Shown here in pieces: positions 26,143 through 34,246 of a stretch of 43,328 bases of DNA (position 1 is its first letter; every line of letters starts with the position of its first letter). The translations under genes and the position numbers were made by a program. The stretch comes from Alphaproteobacteria bacterium. Lineage in GTDB: Bacteria; Pseudomonadota; Alphaproteobacteria; Micropepsales; Micropepsaceae. The notes below the pieces were generated by a model that worked only from the letters and a program-made list of their open reading frames with translations, had not been told where the DNA came from and ran no database searches. The DNA lies in contig JAJPIX010000025.1 of NCBI GenBank assembly GCA_021324545.1, positions 1 to 43,328 of the forward strand. The letters run 5' to 3'.

Positions 26143-28863
26143 TCAATACTGGTAGCGCCGGCCGCGCCCGTTGCGGCCGCCGCGCTGGCCGTTGTTGCCG
26201 CCGTTGTTGTTATTCCCATAGCCCTGATTGTTGTCGTTGTTCGGAACACATTGGCCTTTGCGGCGGTGCTGGCCAGGCGGGCAGGCGCCGGCGTTGTTGC
26301 CGCTGTTGCTGTTGCCAAAGGTCTGATTGCCCTTACCACAGCCCCGGCCACGGCAAGCATTGTTATTGTTGTTGTAAAAACCGTTATTGCCGAAGTTGTT
26401 CTGGTTGCCGCCGCCGCTTTGACCGCAATGCCGGCCCCGGCATCCCGTGCTCTGGCCGGAGCCATTGCCAAATCCGGTGTTGTGGTCGCCGCCGCTTCCA
26501 CCGCAACGCCGTCCATGGCACCGGCCGCTCTGGTTGTTGTTATTGTAAAAGCTGCCAAGGCTGCTGTTGCCGGTTCCCTTTCCGCAATGCCGTCCCTTGC
26601 ACCCGGTGGCATTGTTGTTGCCCGTGTTGCCGGTGCTCTGCCCCGTCGCGCCGCAATGCCTGCCGCGGCACCGGTGCAGGGGCGGATTGCCCTGATTGAT
26701 GACGTGGATGTTGCCCTTGCCGCAACGCCCATTCGGGCAGTTGCAGTTGGCGCCGCGGCAGCGCACAGGCTTGCAGCCCAGGATCCCCGGCGTGTCGCAC
26801 GGCTTCCTGCGGATGCAGTTGTCGCCGCGGCACGGCTTGTTGCATCCGACGGCTGTGATGCCCAAGCATGGCGGACGGCGCACGCACTGACCGTTGCGCA
26901 GCATCTCGCCGGTCGGACAGCGCTTGCAGGTGCCGTTGGTCGCCCGATAGAGCCACAGATCGCACGGCGGCCGGCGCGGACACACGCCATTTCGCGGCGT
27001 CGAGCCATCCGGGCAGCGTCTGCATGTTCCGTGCGTCACGCGGAGCAGCCATGGATCGCATGGCGGCCTGCGCCAGCATTGGCCGTTGCGCGGGAATGAG
27101 CCATCCGGGCAGCGCCGGCATGTTCCCTTCGTCGCGCGCCACAGCCACGGATCGCAGGGCGGACGGCGCACGCAACGCCCGTCGCGATAGGTCAGGTTGT
27201 CCGGGCAGCGGCAATAGCCGTAACGTCCGTAACGAAGCTCAGGCGGACATCCGATCGGCACGCAGCGGTCCCGCAGGAAAAATGTGCCCCAGCGGCAGAC
27301 ATGCGGCGGGCGGCGGCAAATGCCGCGATCGCGGTAATATCCCCAGGGACACCCCGGCCAGAGGCAGAAACCGTTGCGGAAGATCGTTCCGGCCGGGCAG
27401 CTCGGCGGCAGCACACACTCGCCGCGGATCCAGAAGGTGCCGGGCGGGCAGGTGAAACCAACCTGAATGACCGGCGGCGGATAAACCGTGCCGCCTCCGC
27501 AGACATTCCAGATGGCAATCTGGCCCATGTGCCCGCGCGATTGCGGATCGGCCTGATCGTCGTAATAGCTGACGAACCAGCTCTGTGTGGGCGGCGTATT
27601 GGCCGGCCGCACGAGGTTCATGTCGTTGCCCTGAAGGCCATCGACATGCGGATATTCGTCCGGCGACAGCGAGGGGTCGTCCATCATCCTTTCGGCGGTG
27701 GACCAGATGTTGCGATTGCAATAAAGCGCGGTTCCCCCGTCGGCGTTGTGATAGTCGGGCGGCGTTCCGATCGTGTATTCATCGCCGGGCATCGCCCAAA
27801 GGGAAGGGTCGGAATCGTCCGGCGGCTTCGGCTGGAAGCGCTTTACGCGTGCGCGTCCGTCATCGGCTACCTGCATGAAATCGGGATCGCCGGTCGTGGC
27901 GCCGCGTTCGGCTGTGTACATCCAGCCGCGTGAATCAAAGGTAATCGCAGTAATTTCCACGCCGCGCCGCAACGACGGCACTGTCACTTCAAAGCGGGGA
28001 TCGCCTGCAAAAGATCCGTCGTTTGCAATCCCGACGGACCAGATCGAGGGCCCGTCCGCCACAGAGTAATAGAGTCTGCCGTTGTGCATCGCCAGCGCGA
28101 ACACGCGCCGCTCGGGCGGGACCAGGCCCCATGTTTCCGGATCTTGAGAATCGAAGGAATGATCCTGGATTTTCGCAACGCCCGATGGATAGAAGGCGAC
28201 TGGATCAAGACCGGCGGCTTCGCGGCCTTCCTGCCCGTGATCGTAAGTACCCTGATCGGCGCCATCCATCGAAAAGCGATGGATCAGGCCAGTAGCGCGA
28301 TCGGCGGCGAAAATCTGCTGTGTGCTCGCGTCGAAGGCGACGCCGCCAAGCGATGCCGGGGTCGGGTTATCGACATTGGCGAAAAGCGATATCTGCCCGG
28401 TTCTGCCGTCGATGCGCCAGATCGAATTGGGTCCACCGCCTTGATCGGCTGGCCCGAACTGCCCAGCCACATAGTCTGCGCCGGCCGCGCCGCGGCGGGT
28501 GCGGCCGTCCGGAGTCATGATGGCCAGGCCGTAAACCGATGTCGCCGCTGCATAGATGTTGGGGATCGGCTGGTTATCAAGCGTCACACCGAACACCTGG
28601 CCGATGTCGCTTGCGCGCGCGGTAAATCGCTTCTGGGCATCCACCAGGCCGAAATCGCCGCCGCCGGGCAGCTGAATGACGCGCAAGGATGGTCCATCGA
28701 GGTCGATCGGCTGATCGCTTTCATCCTGAGGCACGCCGGAAAATCCGGTGACGGCCGCGCTTCCGGGCGCCATGACCGACGTCTGGGCCTGCGCAGAATC
28801 GACAACCAAAAAACCAAAAAGCGCCAGGCACGCCAGCGTGCCGATGCGAGCCCCGAAACGCAT
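26143..28863 (-). CDS. Large secreted protein: propeller-like domain, Cys repeats, CxGxxC/Asn-Gly-rich tail
   Basis: 906 residues; I do not recognise a named family. A signal peptide (about 1-26) is followed by a propeller-like region at about 50-455 (SIWRIDGRTGQISLF, VAFDASTQQIFAADRATGLI). A cysteine-rich region spans about 470-700. It includes three exact-length 32-residue repeats starting at C570, C602 and C634, with consensus CDxWLxRxTxGTCxRCPxG...RNGxCxRRPP. Seven C-x-G-x-x-C motifs follow, starting at C678, C702, C732, C755, C782, C808 and C837. The last five read C[RKH]GR[HRG]CG and are separated by Asn/Gly-rich linkers. The basic end is GRNGRGRRYQY. The ATG has GGCGAGG upstream. It probably acts outside the cell as a disulphide-rich structural, adhesive or metal-binding protein (inference). 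A 2-oxoglutarate oxygenase gene lies divergently next to it. Confidence 0.85.
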   Translation of the reverse strand: MRFGARIGTLACLALFGFLVVDSAQAQTSVMAPGSAAVTGFSGVPQDESDQPIDLDGPSLRVIQLPGGGDFGLVDAQKRFTARASDIGQVFGVTLDNQPIPNIYAAATSVYGLAIMTPDGRTRRGAAGADYVAGQFGPADQGGGPNSIWRIDGRTGQISLFANVDNPTPASLGGVAFDASTQQIFAADRATGLIHRFSMDGADQGTYDHGQEGREAAGLDPVAFYPSGVAKIQDHSFDSQDPETWGLVPPERRVFALAMHNGRLYYSVADGPSIWSVGIANDGSFAGDPRFEVTVPSLRRGVEITAITFDSRGWMYTAERGATTGDPDFMQVADDGRARVKRFQPKPPDDSDPSLWAMPGDEYTIGTPPDYHNADGGTALYCNRNIWSTAERMMDDPSLSPDEYPHVDGLQGNDMNLVRPANTPPTQSWFVSYYDDQADPQSRGHMGQIAIWNVCGGGTVYPPPVIQVGFTCPPGTFWIRGECVLPPSCPAGTIFRNGFCLWPGCPWGYYRDRGICRRPPHVCRWGTFFLRDRCVPIGCPPELRYGRYGYCRCPDNLTYRDGRCVRRPPCDPWLWRATKGTCRRCPDGSFPRNGQCWRRPPCDPWLLRVTHGTCRRCPDGSTPRNGVCPRRPPCDLWLYRATNGTCKRCPTGEMLRNGQCVRRPPCLGITAVGCNKPCRGDNCIRRKPCDTPGILGCKPVRCRGANCNCPNGRCGKGNIHVINQGNPPLHRCRGRHCGATGQSTGNTGNNNATGCKGRHCGKGTGNSSLGSFYNNNNQSGRCHGRRCGGSGGDHNTGFGNGSGQSTGCRGRHCGQSGGGNQNNFGNNGFYNNNNNACRGRGCGKGNQTFGNSNSGNNAGACPPGQHRRKGQCVPNNDNNQGYGNNNNGGNNGQRGGRNGRGRRYQY
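26869..27156 (-). repeat. Three tandem 96-bp coding repeats in the Cys-rich protein gene
   Basis: Three in-frame units of exactly 96 bp encode the 32-residue cysteine repeats (residues 570-665). The DNA is also similar between units; for example GAGCCATCCGGGCAGCG (plus strand) recurs 96 bp apart near 27002 and 27098. This points to recent tandem duplication. Confidence 0.8.
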
Positions 28864-29228
28864 CCTCGCCCCCTGTTCCGCAAAGGCGCGCGTGCGCCCC
28901 TTGCATGAATTTACTCTAATCTTCTGGCGAGCCCCCCGCCATCAAAAATCCTTTCCGATGCACGGGAAATTCGCGTGGCCCAAACAGGCATTGAATTCAG
29001 CAGGTTATGGAAGCTATCGCCAAGTTTCGGGCGTAAGTCGGTCCGGCGGGGCTCGATGGCCTGCATGCTCATTCATTCGGCTTGAGCAGATACCCTCCGG
29101 GGGCTGAACGAATTGTAATATCAGCGTTTATGCGCGCGGCAACGGCATCTTGTGGCTTTGCCGCTTCGCCATTATTTCTGCGGATCGACAGGCGCGCGCA
29201 AAGAGGGCGGCGTACGGGGCGGACTTTC
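28864..29228. other. Divergent intergenic region without a gene
   Basis: This 365-bp spacer separates the Cys-rich protein gene (leftward) from the hydroxylase gene (rightward). It must hold both promoters. I saw no well-spaced -35/-10 pair, no repeat and no RNA gene. The reading frame that extends the hydroxylase upstream to 29082 is low-quality and lacks a ribosome binding site. Confidence 0.5.
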
Positions 29229-29942
29229 ATGCCGGACATCTACGATCGCATGGGCGACGCGATGCGCTGGCTTTATGACCGCCGCATTGCCGCGCCCCCG
29301 ATCCTCAACATCGAACGCCATTTTCCGAATGCGAGGCTCTTTACGGCGAATTGGCAAGCCATCCGCGACGAGGCGCTTGCCGTGCGCGGGAAGCTCGAAC
29401 GCGTTCCGCTCTTTCATGAAATCATGAAGGCCCAAAAGCCGATCTCGGATAACGACGGCCGCGAATGGCGCATGTTCGTGATGAAGGCCTACGGTGCCGA
29501 AATCAGGGGAAACCTTCAAAGCTGTCCGACAATGGCGTCCATTCTCGCGAGGTGTCCGGAAGTTCTCTCCGCGTCGTTTTCTTTTCTCGCGCCTGGAAAA
29601 CACGTTCCGGTCCACCGTGGCCCATTTCGCGGAGTCATGCGCTTTCATGTGGGGCTTGCCATGCCCCGCACGGCCGACGGCAGGCTTGGTGCGACGCTAT
29701 GGGTAAACGGTACGCCGCATCTTCTGGACAACGGCGATTGCCTCTTGTGGGACGACACCTATCCGCATGAGGTCATGAATGCCACCGACGAGCTTCGCAT
29801 TGCGCTTCTGCTGGATGTCTGGCGGCCAAACATGCCCGCCGACATGGCGGTGCTGTCACGCCTGGTGGTGGCCGGCGCATGGGCCACCGTCCATTTGCGC
29901 AAGCATTTTCTGCCGCCGTCGGCCGTAAATGTGCTGCAATAG
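29229..29942 (+). CDS. Aspartyl/asparaginyl beta-hydroxylase family dioxygenase (AspH/LpxO-like)
   Basis: 237 residues of the Fe(II)/2-oxoglutarate-dependent Asp_Arg_Hydrox family. NWQAIRDEAL (41-50), HVPVHRGPFRGVMRFHVGL with H129, and WDDTYPHEVMNATDELR with H180 are the core. H129 and H180 are the likely iron ligands. Eukaryotic members hydroxylate Asp/Asn in EGF-like domains; the bacterial LpxO hydroxylates lipid A acyl chains, and the spacing here fits either. There is no signal peptide, but a hydrophobic stretch near 208-222 could associate with the membrane. The ATG at 29229 follows GGGGCGGA. The gene is divergent from the large cysteine-repeat secreted protein, which makes that protein a possible substrate (inference). 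Confidence 0.88.
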   Translation: MPDIYDRMGDAMRWLYDRRIAAPPILNIERHFPNARLFTANWQAIRDEALAVRGKLERVPLFHEIMKAQKPISDNDGREWRMFVMKAYGAEIRGNLQSCPTMASILARCPEVLSASFSFLAPGKHVPVHRGPFRGVMRFHVGLAMPRTADGRLGATLWVNGTPHLLDNGDCLLWDDTYPHEVMNATDELRIALLLDVWRPNMPADMAVLSRLVVAGAWATVHLRKHFLPPSAVNVLQ

Positions 29943-30052
29943 CGGCTATTACGGGAATGTGATGGACGCGCATGGCTGCCGCGCCGCGCCGCCCTTGTCC
30001 GCCAGGGAGCCGCGTCCTACTTCATCTTCTGACAATCGTGGGGAGGCCTGTC

Positions 30053-31885
30053 GTGAAAGTTGATCGCCGCAATGTCCTGCTGACCGGGGCTGCTGTTGCC
30101 GCCACAACGATGGTAAGCGGTTCGCGTGTCTTTGCCGCCGGCGCCGGAAATTCCGGAAGCACTGCGCTGAACGGCCTGTTCGACAGGCTGATGACGCAGA
30201 ACCTGGATCGGTCGCCGCTCCTGGCCACGCAGCTTGGTCTCGACGTCGGCCCGCGCGCGCACCAGCGGGGCGAGGTTGACGACAATTCGCTTGCCGGGAT
30301 TGAGAAGAACAAGCAGATCGTGTCTCAGCAGCTTTCCGAGATCGTGGCGTTTGACCAGAAGTCCATCAGCGGTATGGATCGCATCAACTACGATGTCGTA
30401 CGCTACAACCTGAGCACTACCGACGAAGCCGACAAGCGTTATGACTACGGCGGCGGCGGCGCCGGCTCGCCTTACATCATCAGCCAGATTACCGGCCTTT
30501 ATTCCGGCCTTCCCGATTTCTTCGACAGCGTCCAGCCGGTCGAGTCCAAGGCCGATGCCGACTACTACATGGAACGCCTGAATTTGGTGCCGCTGGCGCT
30601 GGACCGCGAAACCGAAGTTGCCAGCCACGACGTGGCGCTCGGCGTCGTGCCCCCGGATTTCGCATTGGACAAGACCCTGATTCAGCTTGAGTCGCTTTTG
30701 AAAATTCCCGCCGACCAGTCGGTGATGACCACCTCCCTGGCGAAGCGTGTCAAAGCGAAGAACATCCAGGGCGATTATGCAAATCAGGCCGTCAAGATCA
30801 TCAGCGAGAAAATCTATCCCGCGCTCGAGCGGCAGGTTGCATTTGTCAAGAAGGCGCGCACCAGGGCAACGCACGATGCCGGTGTCTGGAAACTGCCGAA
30901 GGGCGATTCCTATTACGCGGACTCGCTGACGTTCTGGACAACGTCGGACATGAGCCCGGCCGAAGTCCACAAGACGGGCCTTGACGTGGTAGCCGACTAC
31001 ACCGCGCGCATTGACGCCGACATGAAGAAGCTGGGCCTGACCAAGGGCACGGTCGGTGAGCGCCTGCGCGGCATGTTCAAGAATCCCAAATTCATTTATC
31101 CCAACACCGATGCGGGCAAGGATCAGCTGATTGCGGATCTCAACAGGAAGGTGCAGACGATCCGCGCCCGACTGCCGCAATATTTCGGGGTGCTGCCCAA
31201 AGCCAATCTGATCATCAAGCGCGTTCCGAAATACGCGGAGGTGGCCCAGGCCGGCGGCTATTACAACGCGCCGTCGCTCGATGGGAAACGTCCGGGCATG
31301 TACTACATCAATTTGCGCGACACGGCGGAACAGCCAAGCTGGCTTCTCTCCACGCTCACCTATCACGAAGGGATTCCGGGCCATCACCTGCAAGGTTCGA
31401 TCGCCAATGAAACGAAGTTGCCCTTGATCCGCAAGATTTCGTTCTTTTCCGCCTATATCGAAGGCTGGGCTCTCTATGCCGAGCAGCTGGCCGATGAGAT
31501 GGGCATGTACGCCGACGATCCGTGGGGCCGAATCGGCTACATGCACGACGCCATGTTCCGCGGCGTGCGGCTGGTCGTGGACTCCGGCATTCACGCCATG
31601 AAGTGGACGCGCGAGCAGGCGATCAAATACTACATGGACGCGCTGGGGGATCCCGAGGAGTCAAGCGCGACCGAGGTGGAGCGCTATTGCGTGTGGCCCG
31701 GGCAGGCGTGCGCCTACATGCTCGGCAAGCTGACGATCCTCAGGCTTCGCGAGAAGGCAAAAGCCGCGCTCGGGGCGAAATTCGACATCCGGCAGTTTCA
31801 TGACGCAATCCTTACCTGCGGCGCGGTTCCCCTGACCGTGCTGGAAAGTGTTGTTGACGGGTACATCGCTGCCAGGAAGGCCTGA
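30053..31885 (+). CDS. Tat-exported DUF885 family metallohydrolase
   Basis: 610 residues. The N-terminus (VDRRNVLLTGAAVAATT) has twin arginines before a hydrophobic stretch, pointing to Tat export of a folded protein. The DUF885 core has the zinc-type motif LTYHEGIPGHHLQ (H438, E439, H444, H445) and the family segments YIEGWALYAEQLADEMGMY and YCVWPGQACAYMLGKL. Relatives behave as carboxypeptidase-like zinc hydrolases, but the substrate is unknown. The start is GTG at 30053, with GGGGAGG seven bases upstream; the frame is open further upstream without a better start. It belongs to the run of exported hydrolases here. Confidence 0.9.
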   Translation: MKVDRRNVLLTGAAVAATTMVSGSRVFAAGAGNSGSTALNGLFDRLMTQNLDRSPLLATQLGLDVGPRAHQRGEVDDNSLAGIEKNKQIVSQQLSEIVAFDQKSISGMDRINYDVVRYNLSTTDEADKRYDYGGGGAGSPYIISQITGLYSGLPDFFDSVQPVESKADADYYMERLNLVPLALDRETEVASHDVALGVVPPDFALDKTLIQLESLLKIPADQSVMTTSLAKRVKAKNIQGDYANQAVKIISEKIYPALERQVAFVKKARTRATHDAGVWKLPKGDSYYADSLTFWTTSDMSPAEVHKTGLDVVADYTARIDADMKKLGLTKGTVGERLRGMFKNPKFIYPNTDAGKDQLIADLNRKVQTIRARLPQYFGVLPKANLIIKRVPKYAEVAQAGGYYNAPSLDGKRPGMYYINLRDTAEQPSWLLSTLTYHEGIPGHHLQGSIANETKLPLIRKISFFSAYIEGWALYAEQLADEMGMYADDPWGRIGYMHDAMFRGVRLVVDSGIHAMKWTREQAIKYYMDALGDPEESSATEVERYCVWPGQACAYMLGKLTILRLREKAKAALGAKFDIRQFHDAILTCGAVPLTVLESVVDGYIAARKA

Positions 31886-31957
31886 CTGCCGAAGAACGAG
31901 GCGGAACTCCGCTTTTCACCGCCCGTTTGATTTCGGGCGGGAAAGGCGAGGTACGGT

Positions 31958-33067
31958 TTGGATTACTGGACGCAGACGTTCTCCCGTCTCCTTCTTTTTC
32001 TTCCGCATTGGGCGGCGGCGCTGATCATCTTCGTGCTGATCGTAGCCGGCGCCAGCATCGCCCAGGATGTCATTATTGCGGTTGTCGGACGTCTCTCGCG
32101 CCGCTGGCACCCGATGCTGCGGGAGCTGTTCCTCCGCACCCGGCTCATGGCCCGCTTTGCATTCGTCATTGTGGCGGTCGGAATTGCCATGCCCCTGGTC
32201 CATGCCAGTCATGCGGTTCAGGATGTGACGCAGCGCATTCTTTCCGCGGGCGTGATCGTGCTGATCGGATGGGGCGCTGCGGTGGGCGCGAACATCGCGG
32301 CCGAGCGCTACGTCGGTCGGTTGAAACTGGATTCCTCGGACAATCTGCTGGCGCGCAAGGCTGCCACGCAAGTTCGCATCCTGAGACAGGCTGCGGCGGT
32401 GATGATCGCGCTTGTCACGGCGGGCTTTGCCCTCATGACATTTGACTCCGTGCGCGAATATGGCATCGGCCTTTTTGCTTCCGCGGGCGTCGCGGGCGTT
32501 GTGGCCGGGCTTGCGGCCCGTCCCCTGCTCAGCAATCTGTTTGCCGGCATGCAGCTTGCCATCACCCAGCCGATACGCCTTGACGACGCGGTGGTCATCC
32601 AGGGCGAATGGGGCTGGATTGAAGAGCTGACCTCGACCTACGTCGTCGTCCGCCTGTGGGATTTGCGCCGGCTGATCGTTCCGCTGTCATGGCTGTTTGA
32701 AAATCCCTTCGAGAACTGGACGCGCAGAACCGCGCACCTCATCGGATCCGTCGTGCTCTACATGGATTACACCGTGCCGGTGGATCGGGTGCGCGCGAAA
32801 CTGGAAGAGATCGTGAAGCAGTGCCCGTTATGGGATGGCAAGGTCGTCAACCTCCAGATGACCGATGCCCGGGAAAATGTGGTGGAGCTGCGGGCGCTTG
32901 TGAGCGCGCGCAATTCCGGCGATGCTTGGGACTTGCGCTGCCTGGTGCGGGAAAAACTGATCGCCTGGCTGCAAAGCGATTTCCCCGGCGTATTGCCGCG
33001 CCACCGCGGCGAACTCGTCGGGCCGGCTGCGGCCAGTCTCGAACATTTGGGCACGCCTGGCCGGTAG
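31958..33067 (+). CDS. MscS-type mechanosensitive ion channel
   Basis: 369 residues. Membrane segments are visible at about 14-44, 64-82, 94-116 and 141-163. The pore helix is at about 168-203 (GLFASAGVAGVVAGLAARPL, then LSNLFAGMQLAITQPIRLDD). The beta domain follows (VVIQGEWGWIEELTSTYVVVRLWDLRRLIVP), then the C-terminal alpha/beta domain. It releases solutes on osmotic downshift from the inner membrane. The start is TTG at 31958, with GCGAGGT upstream. It appears monocistronic, facing a small convergent membrane peptide gene. Confidence 0.93.
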   Translation: MDYWTQTFSRLLLFLPHWAAALIIFVLIVAGASIAQDVIIAVVGRLSRRWHPMLRELFLRTRLMARFAFVIVAVGIAMPLVHASHAVQDVTQRILSAGVIVLIGWGAAVGANIAAERYVGRLKLDSSDNLLARKAATQVRILRQAAAVMIALVTAGFALMTFDSVREYGIGLFASAGVAGVVAGLAARPLLSNLFAGMQLAITQPIRLDDAVVIQGEWGWIEELTSTYVVVRLWDLRRLIVPLSWLFENPFENWTRRTAHLIGSVVLYMDYTVPVDRVRAKLEEIVKQCPLWDGKVVNLQMTDARENVVELRALVSARNSGDAWDLRCLVREKLIAWLQSDFPGVLPRHRGELVGPAAASLEHLGTPGR

Positions 33068-33090
33068 CAGGCGCTTCACGGCGCCTCGGG

Positions 33091-33270
33091 TCAGGGCCCC
33101 TCGATTTTTCGATAGACCGTCAATCCCAGGATCAGCATCGCCAGGAAGATGGCGATGAAGATGAAGAACAACACCTTGGCGATGGCGATTGAGGCGCCCG
33201 CCACGCCGGTGAAGCCGAGCGCACCGGCAATCAGCCCGAGAATCAGGAAAAGCAAAGCCCAACGCAGCAT
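33091..33270 (-). CDS. Small YtjA/DUF1328-type membrane protein
   Basis: 59 residues: MLRWALLFLILGLIAGALGF, then a TGVAGASIAIAK turn and FFIFIAIFLAMLILGL. Two hydrophobic helices flank a GFTG(V)AGA loop, which is the DUF1328 (YtjA) signature. Members are widespread short inner-membrane proteins of unknown function, often stress-induced. The ATG has GAGGAG seven bases upstream. It is convergent with the MscS gene. Its match in length and sequence to the family makes it a real gene despite its size. Confidence 0.9.
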   Translation of the reverse strand: MLRWALLFLILGLIAGALGFTGVAGASIAIAKVLFFIFIAIFLAMLILGLTVYRKIEGP

Positions 33271-33347
33271 GACGCTCCTCGCGCAGGAAATTCACGCAAG
33301 AAAATGCCGCGAGCCGGCGAAAAGTTCCCTGTCCGGCTAGGTCGGGC

Positions 33348-34103
33348 CTAGTGCGCCGGCTTCCGGAATTTGTAGATGAACTGGTCCGTGTGGCCGCGGA
33401 TGGACGGGTCGAAGACCTTGACGGTAAGCGGATCGTTGGGATTGCGAAGGGCGTCGTCTTCGCCGGCGAATTCGAAACCGGCCGCCAATACCTCCTGCTT
33501 CACGACCGCAGGATCGATGCGGTGCAGCGTGTCCGTATCGCGTGTTCCGGAGCCCGGCTGCGCAGCGTGATCGAGCACGATGTAAAGCCCGCCGGGCTTG
33601 AGCGCGGCAAAGATCGCCCTGTTCACTTTCGACATGTCGGCCGGTCCCATGAAGGAATCGTGCATGTCATGATAGTTCTGCGACGTCCACACCACGTCCA
33701 CGGGCTCCGGCGTGGAGAAATCGTTGATCGATTGGTGGATGTAAGAGACGTTCGGGTAATTCGGATCGGTGCCGGTGGGAATCGGCAGGTTGCGCTTCTT
33801 GAACAGGGGGTCAAGTTCGCTGGGCTCGAAGGCATAGACATGGCCCGTGGGGCCCACGGCCTTTGCGAAGATTTTGGTGAAGTAGCCCTTGCCCGGAATG
33901 AGGTCCACGACCTTGTCGCCGGGTTTGATGCCGGCGAACATCAGCATCTCTGCGGGCTTGCGGTCCGCATCGCGCGCCACATCTTCGGCCGGCCGGGCTT
34001 TGTCGGCGATCGCGGCGCTCACATAGGCGGGCACATCGGCTGCAAGCGCCAGGCCCCCCGCCAGGATGGCACCCATCGCAAATCCGGCAAAGATTGCGCG
34101 CAT
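33348..34103 (-). CDS. Exported class I methyltransferase-like protein
   Basis: 251 residues. The signal peptide (about 1-22, ending LALAADVP) is followed by a class I methyltransferase fold. Motif I is VVDLIPGKGYFTK (65-77) and motif II is YAFEPSE. WTSQNYHDMHD and LKPGGLYIVLDHAA follow. Similar proteins with leader peptides occur in alpha- and gammaproteobacteria, but a periplasmic methyltransferase would lack obvious S-adenosylmethionine. It may bind another ligand or be inactive (inference). The ATG at 34103 follows GGGGAG. It is divergent from the TonB receptor gene. Confidence 0.85.
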   Translation of the reverse strand: MRAIFAGFAMGAILAGGLALAADVPAYVSAAIADKARPAEDVARDADRKPAEMLMFAGIKPGDKVVDLIPGKGYFTKIFAKAVGPTGHVYAFEPSELDPLFKKRNLPIPTGTDPNYPNVSYIHQSINDFSTPEPVDVVWTSQNYHDMHDSFMGPADMSKVNRAIFAALKPGGLYIVLDHAAQPGSGTRDTDTLHRIDPAVVKQEVLAAGFEFAGEDDALRNPNDPLTVKVFDPSIRGHTDQFIYKFRKPAH

Positions 34104-34191
34104 TTTTCTCCCCTTTGTTCTGCCTTGATACATAGTGGCGCGAGTGGGTCACGGCTGCAACGGAAAGTCGCCGGCGCCCCGCAAGCGCGTC

Positions 34192-34220
34192 TGGCGAGCC
34201 GCCCAATAGCGCACGATAAT
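34192..34220 (+). promoter_or_regulatory. Possible promoter of the TonB receptor gene
   Basis: TGGCGA at 34192-34197 and GATAAT at 34215-34220 have a 17-bp spacer, placed about 27 bases before the TTG start. The -10 matches five of six consensus bases; the -35 is weak. No Fur-like box was recognised. Confidence 0.3.
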
Positions 34221-34246
34221 GTGTCCGGGATGCGGGGAATGCGAAT

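Noticed and set aside
26251-27099. An Ala/Val-rich open frame opposite the Cys-rich protein tail
   Set aside because: It is the low-complexity complement of Asn/Gly/Cys codons, with no ribosome binding site.
30017-31594. A 525-codon open frame opposite the DUF885 gene
   Set aside because: It is a complementary-strand shadow; the forward gene has a Tat signal and the HEGxPGHH motif.
31919-31940. A 7-bp stem hairpin (CCGCCCG / CGGGCGG) between the DUF885 and MscS genes
   Set aside because: There is no T-tract on either strand, and the loop is 8 nt. It may be a weak structure but is not a convincing terminator.
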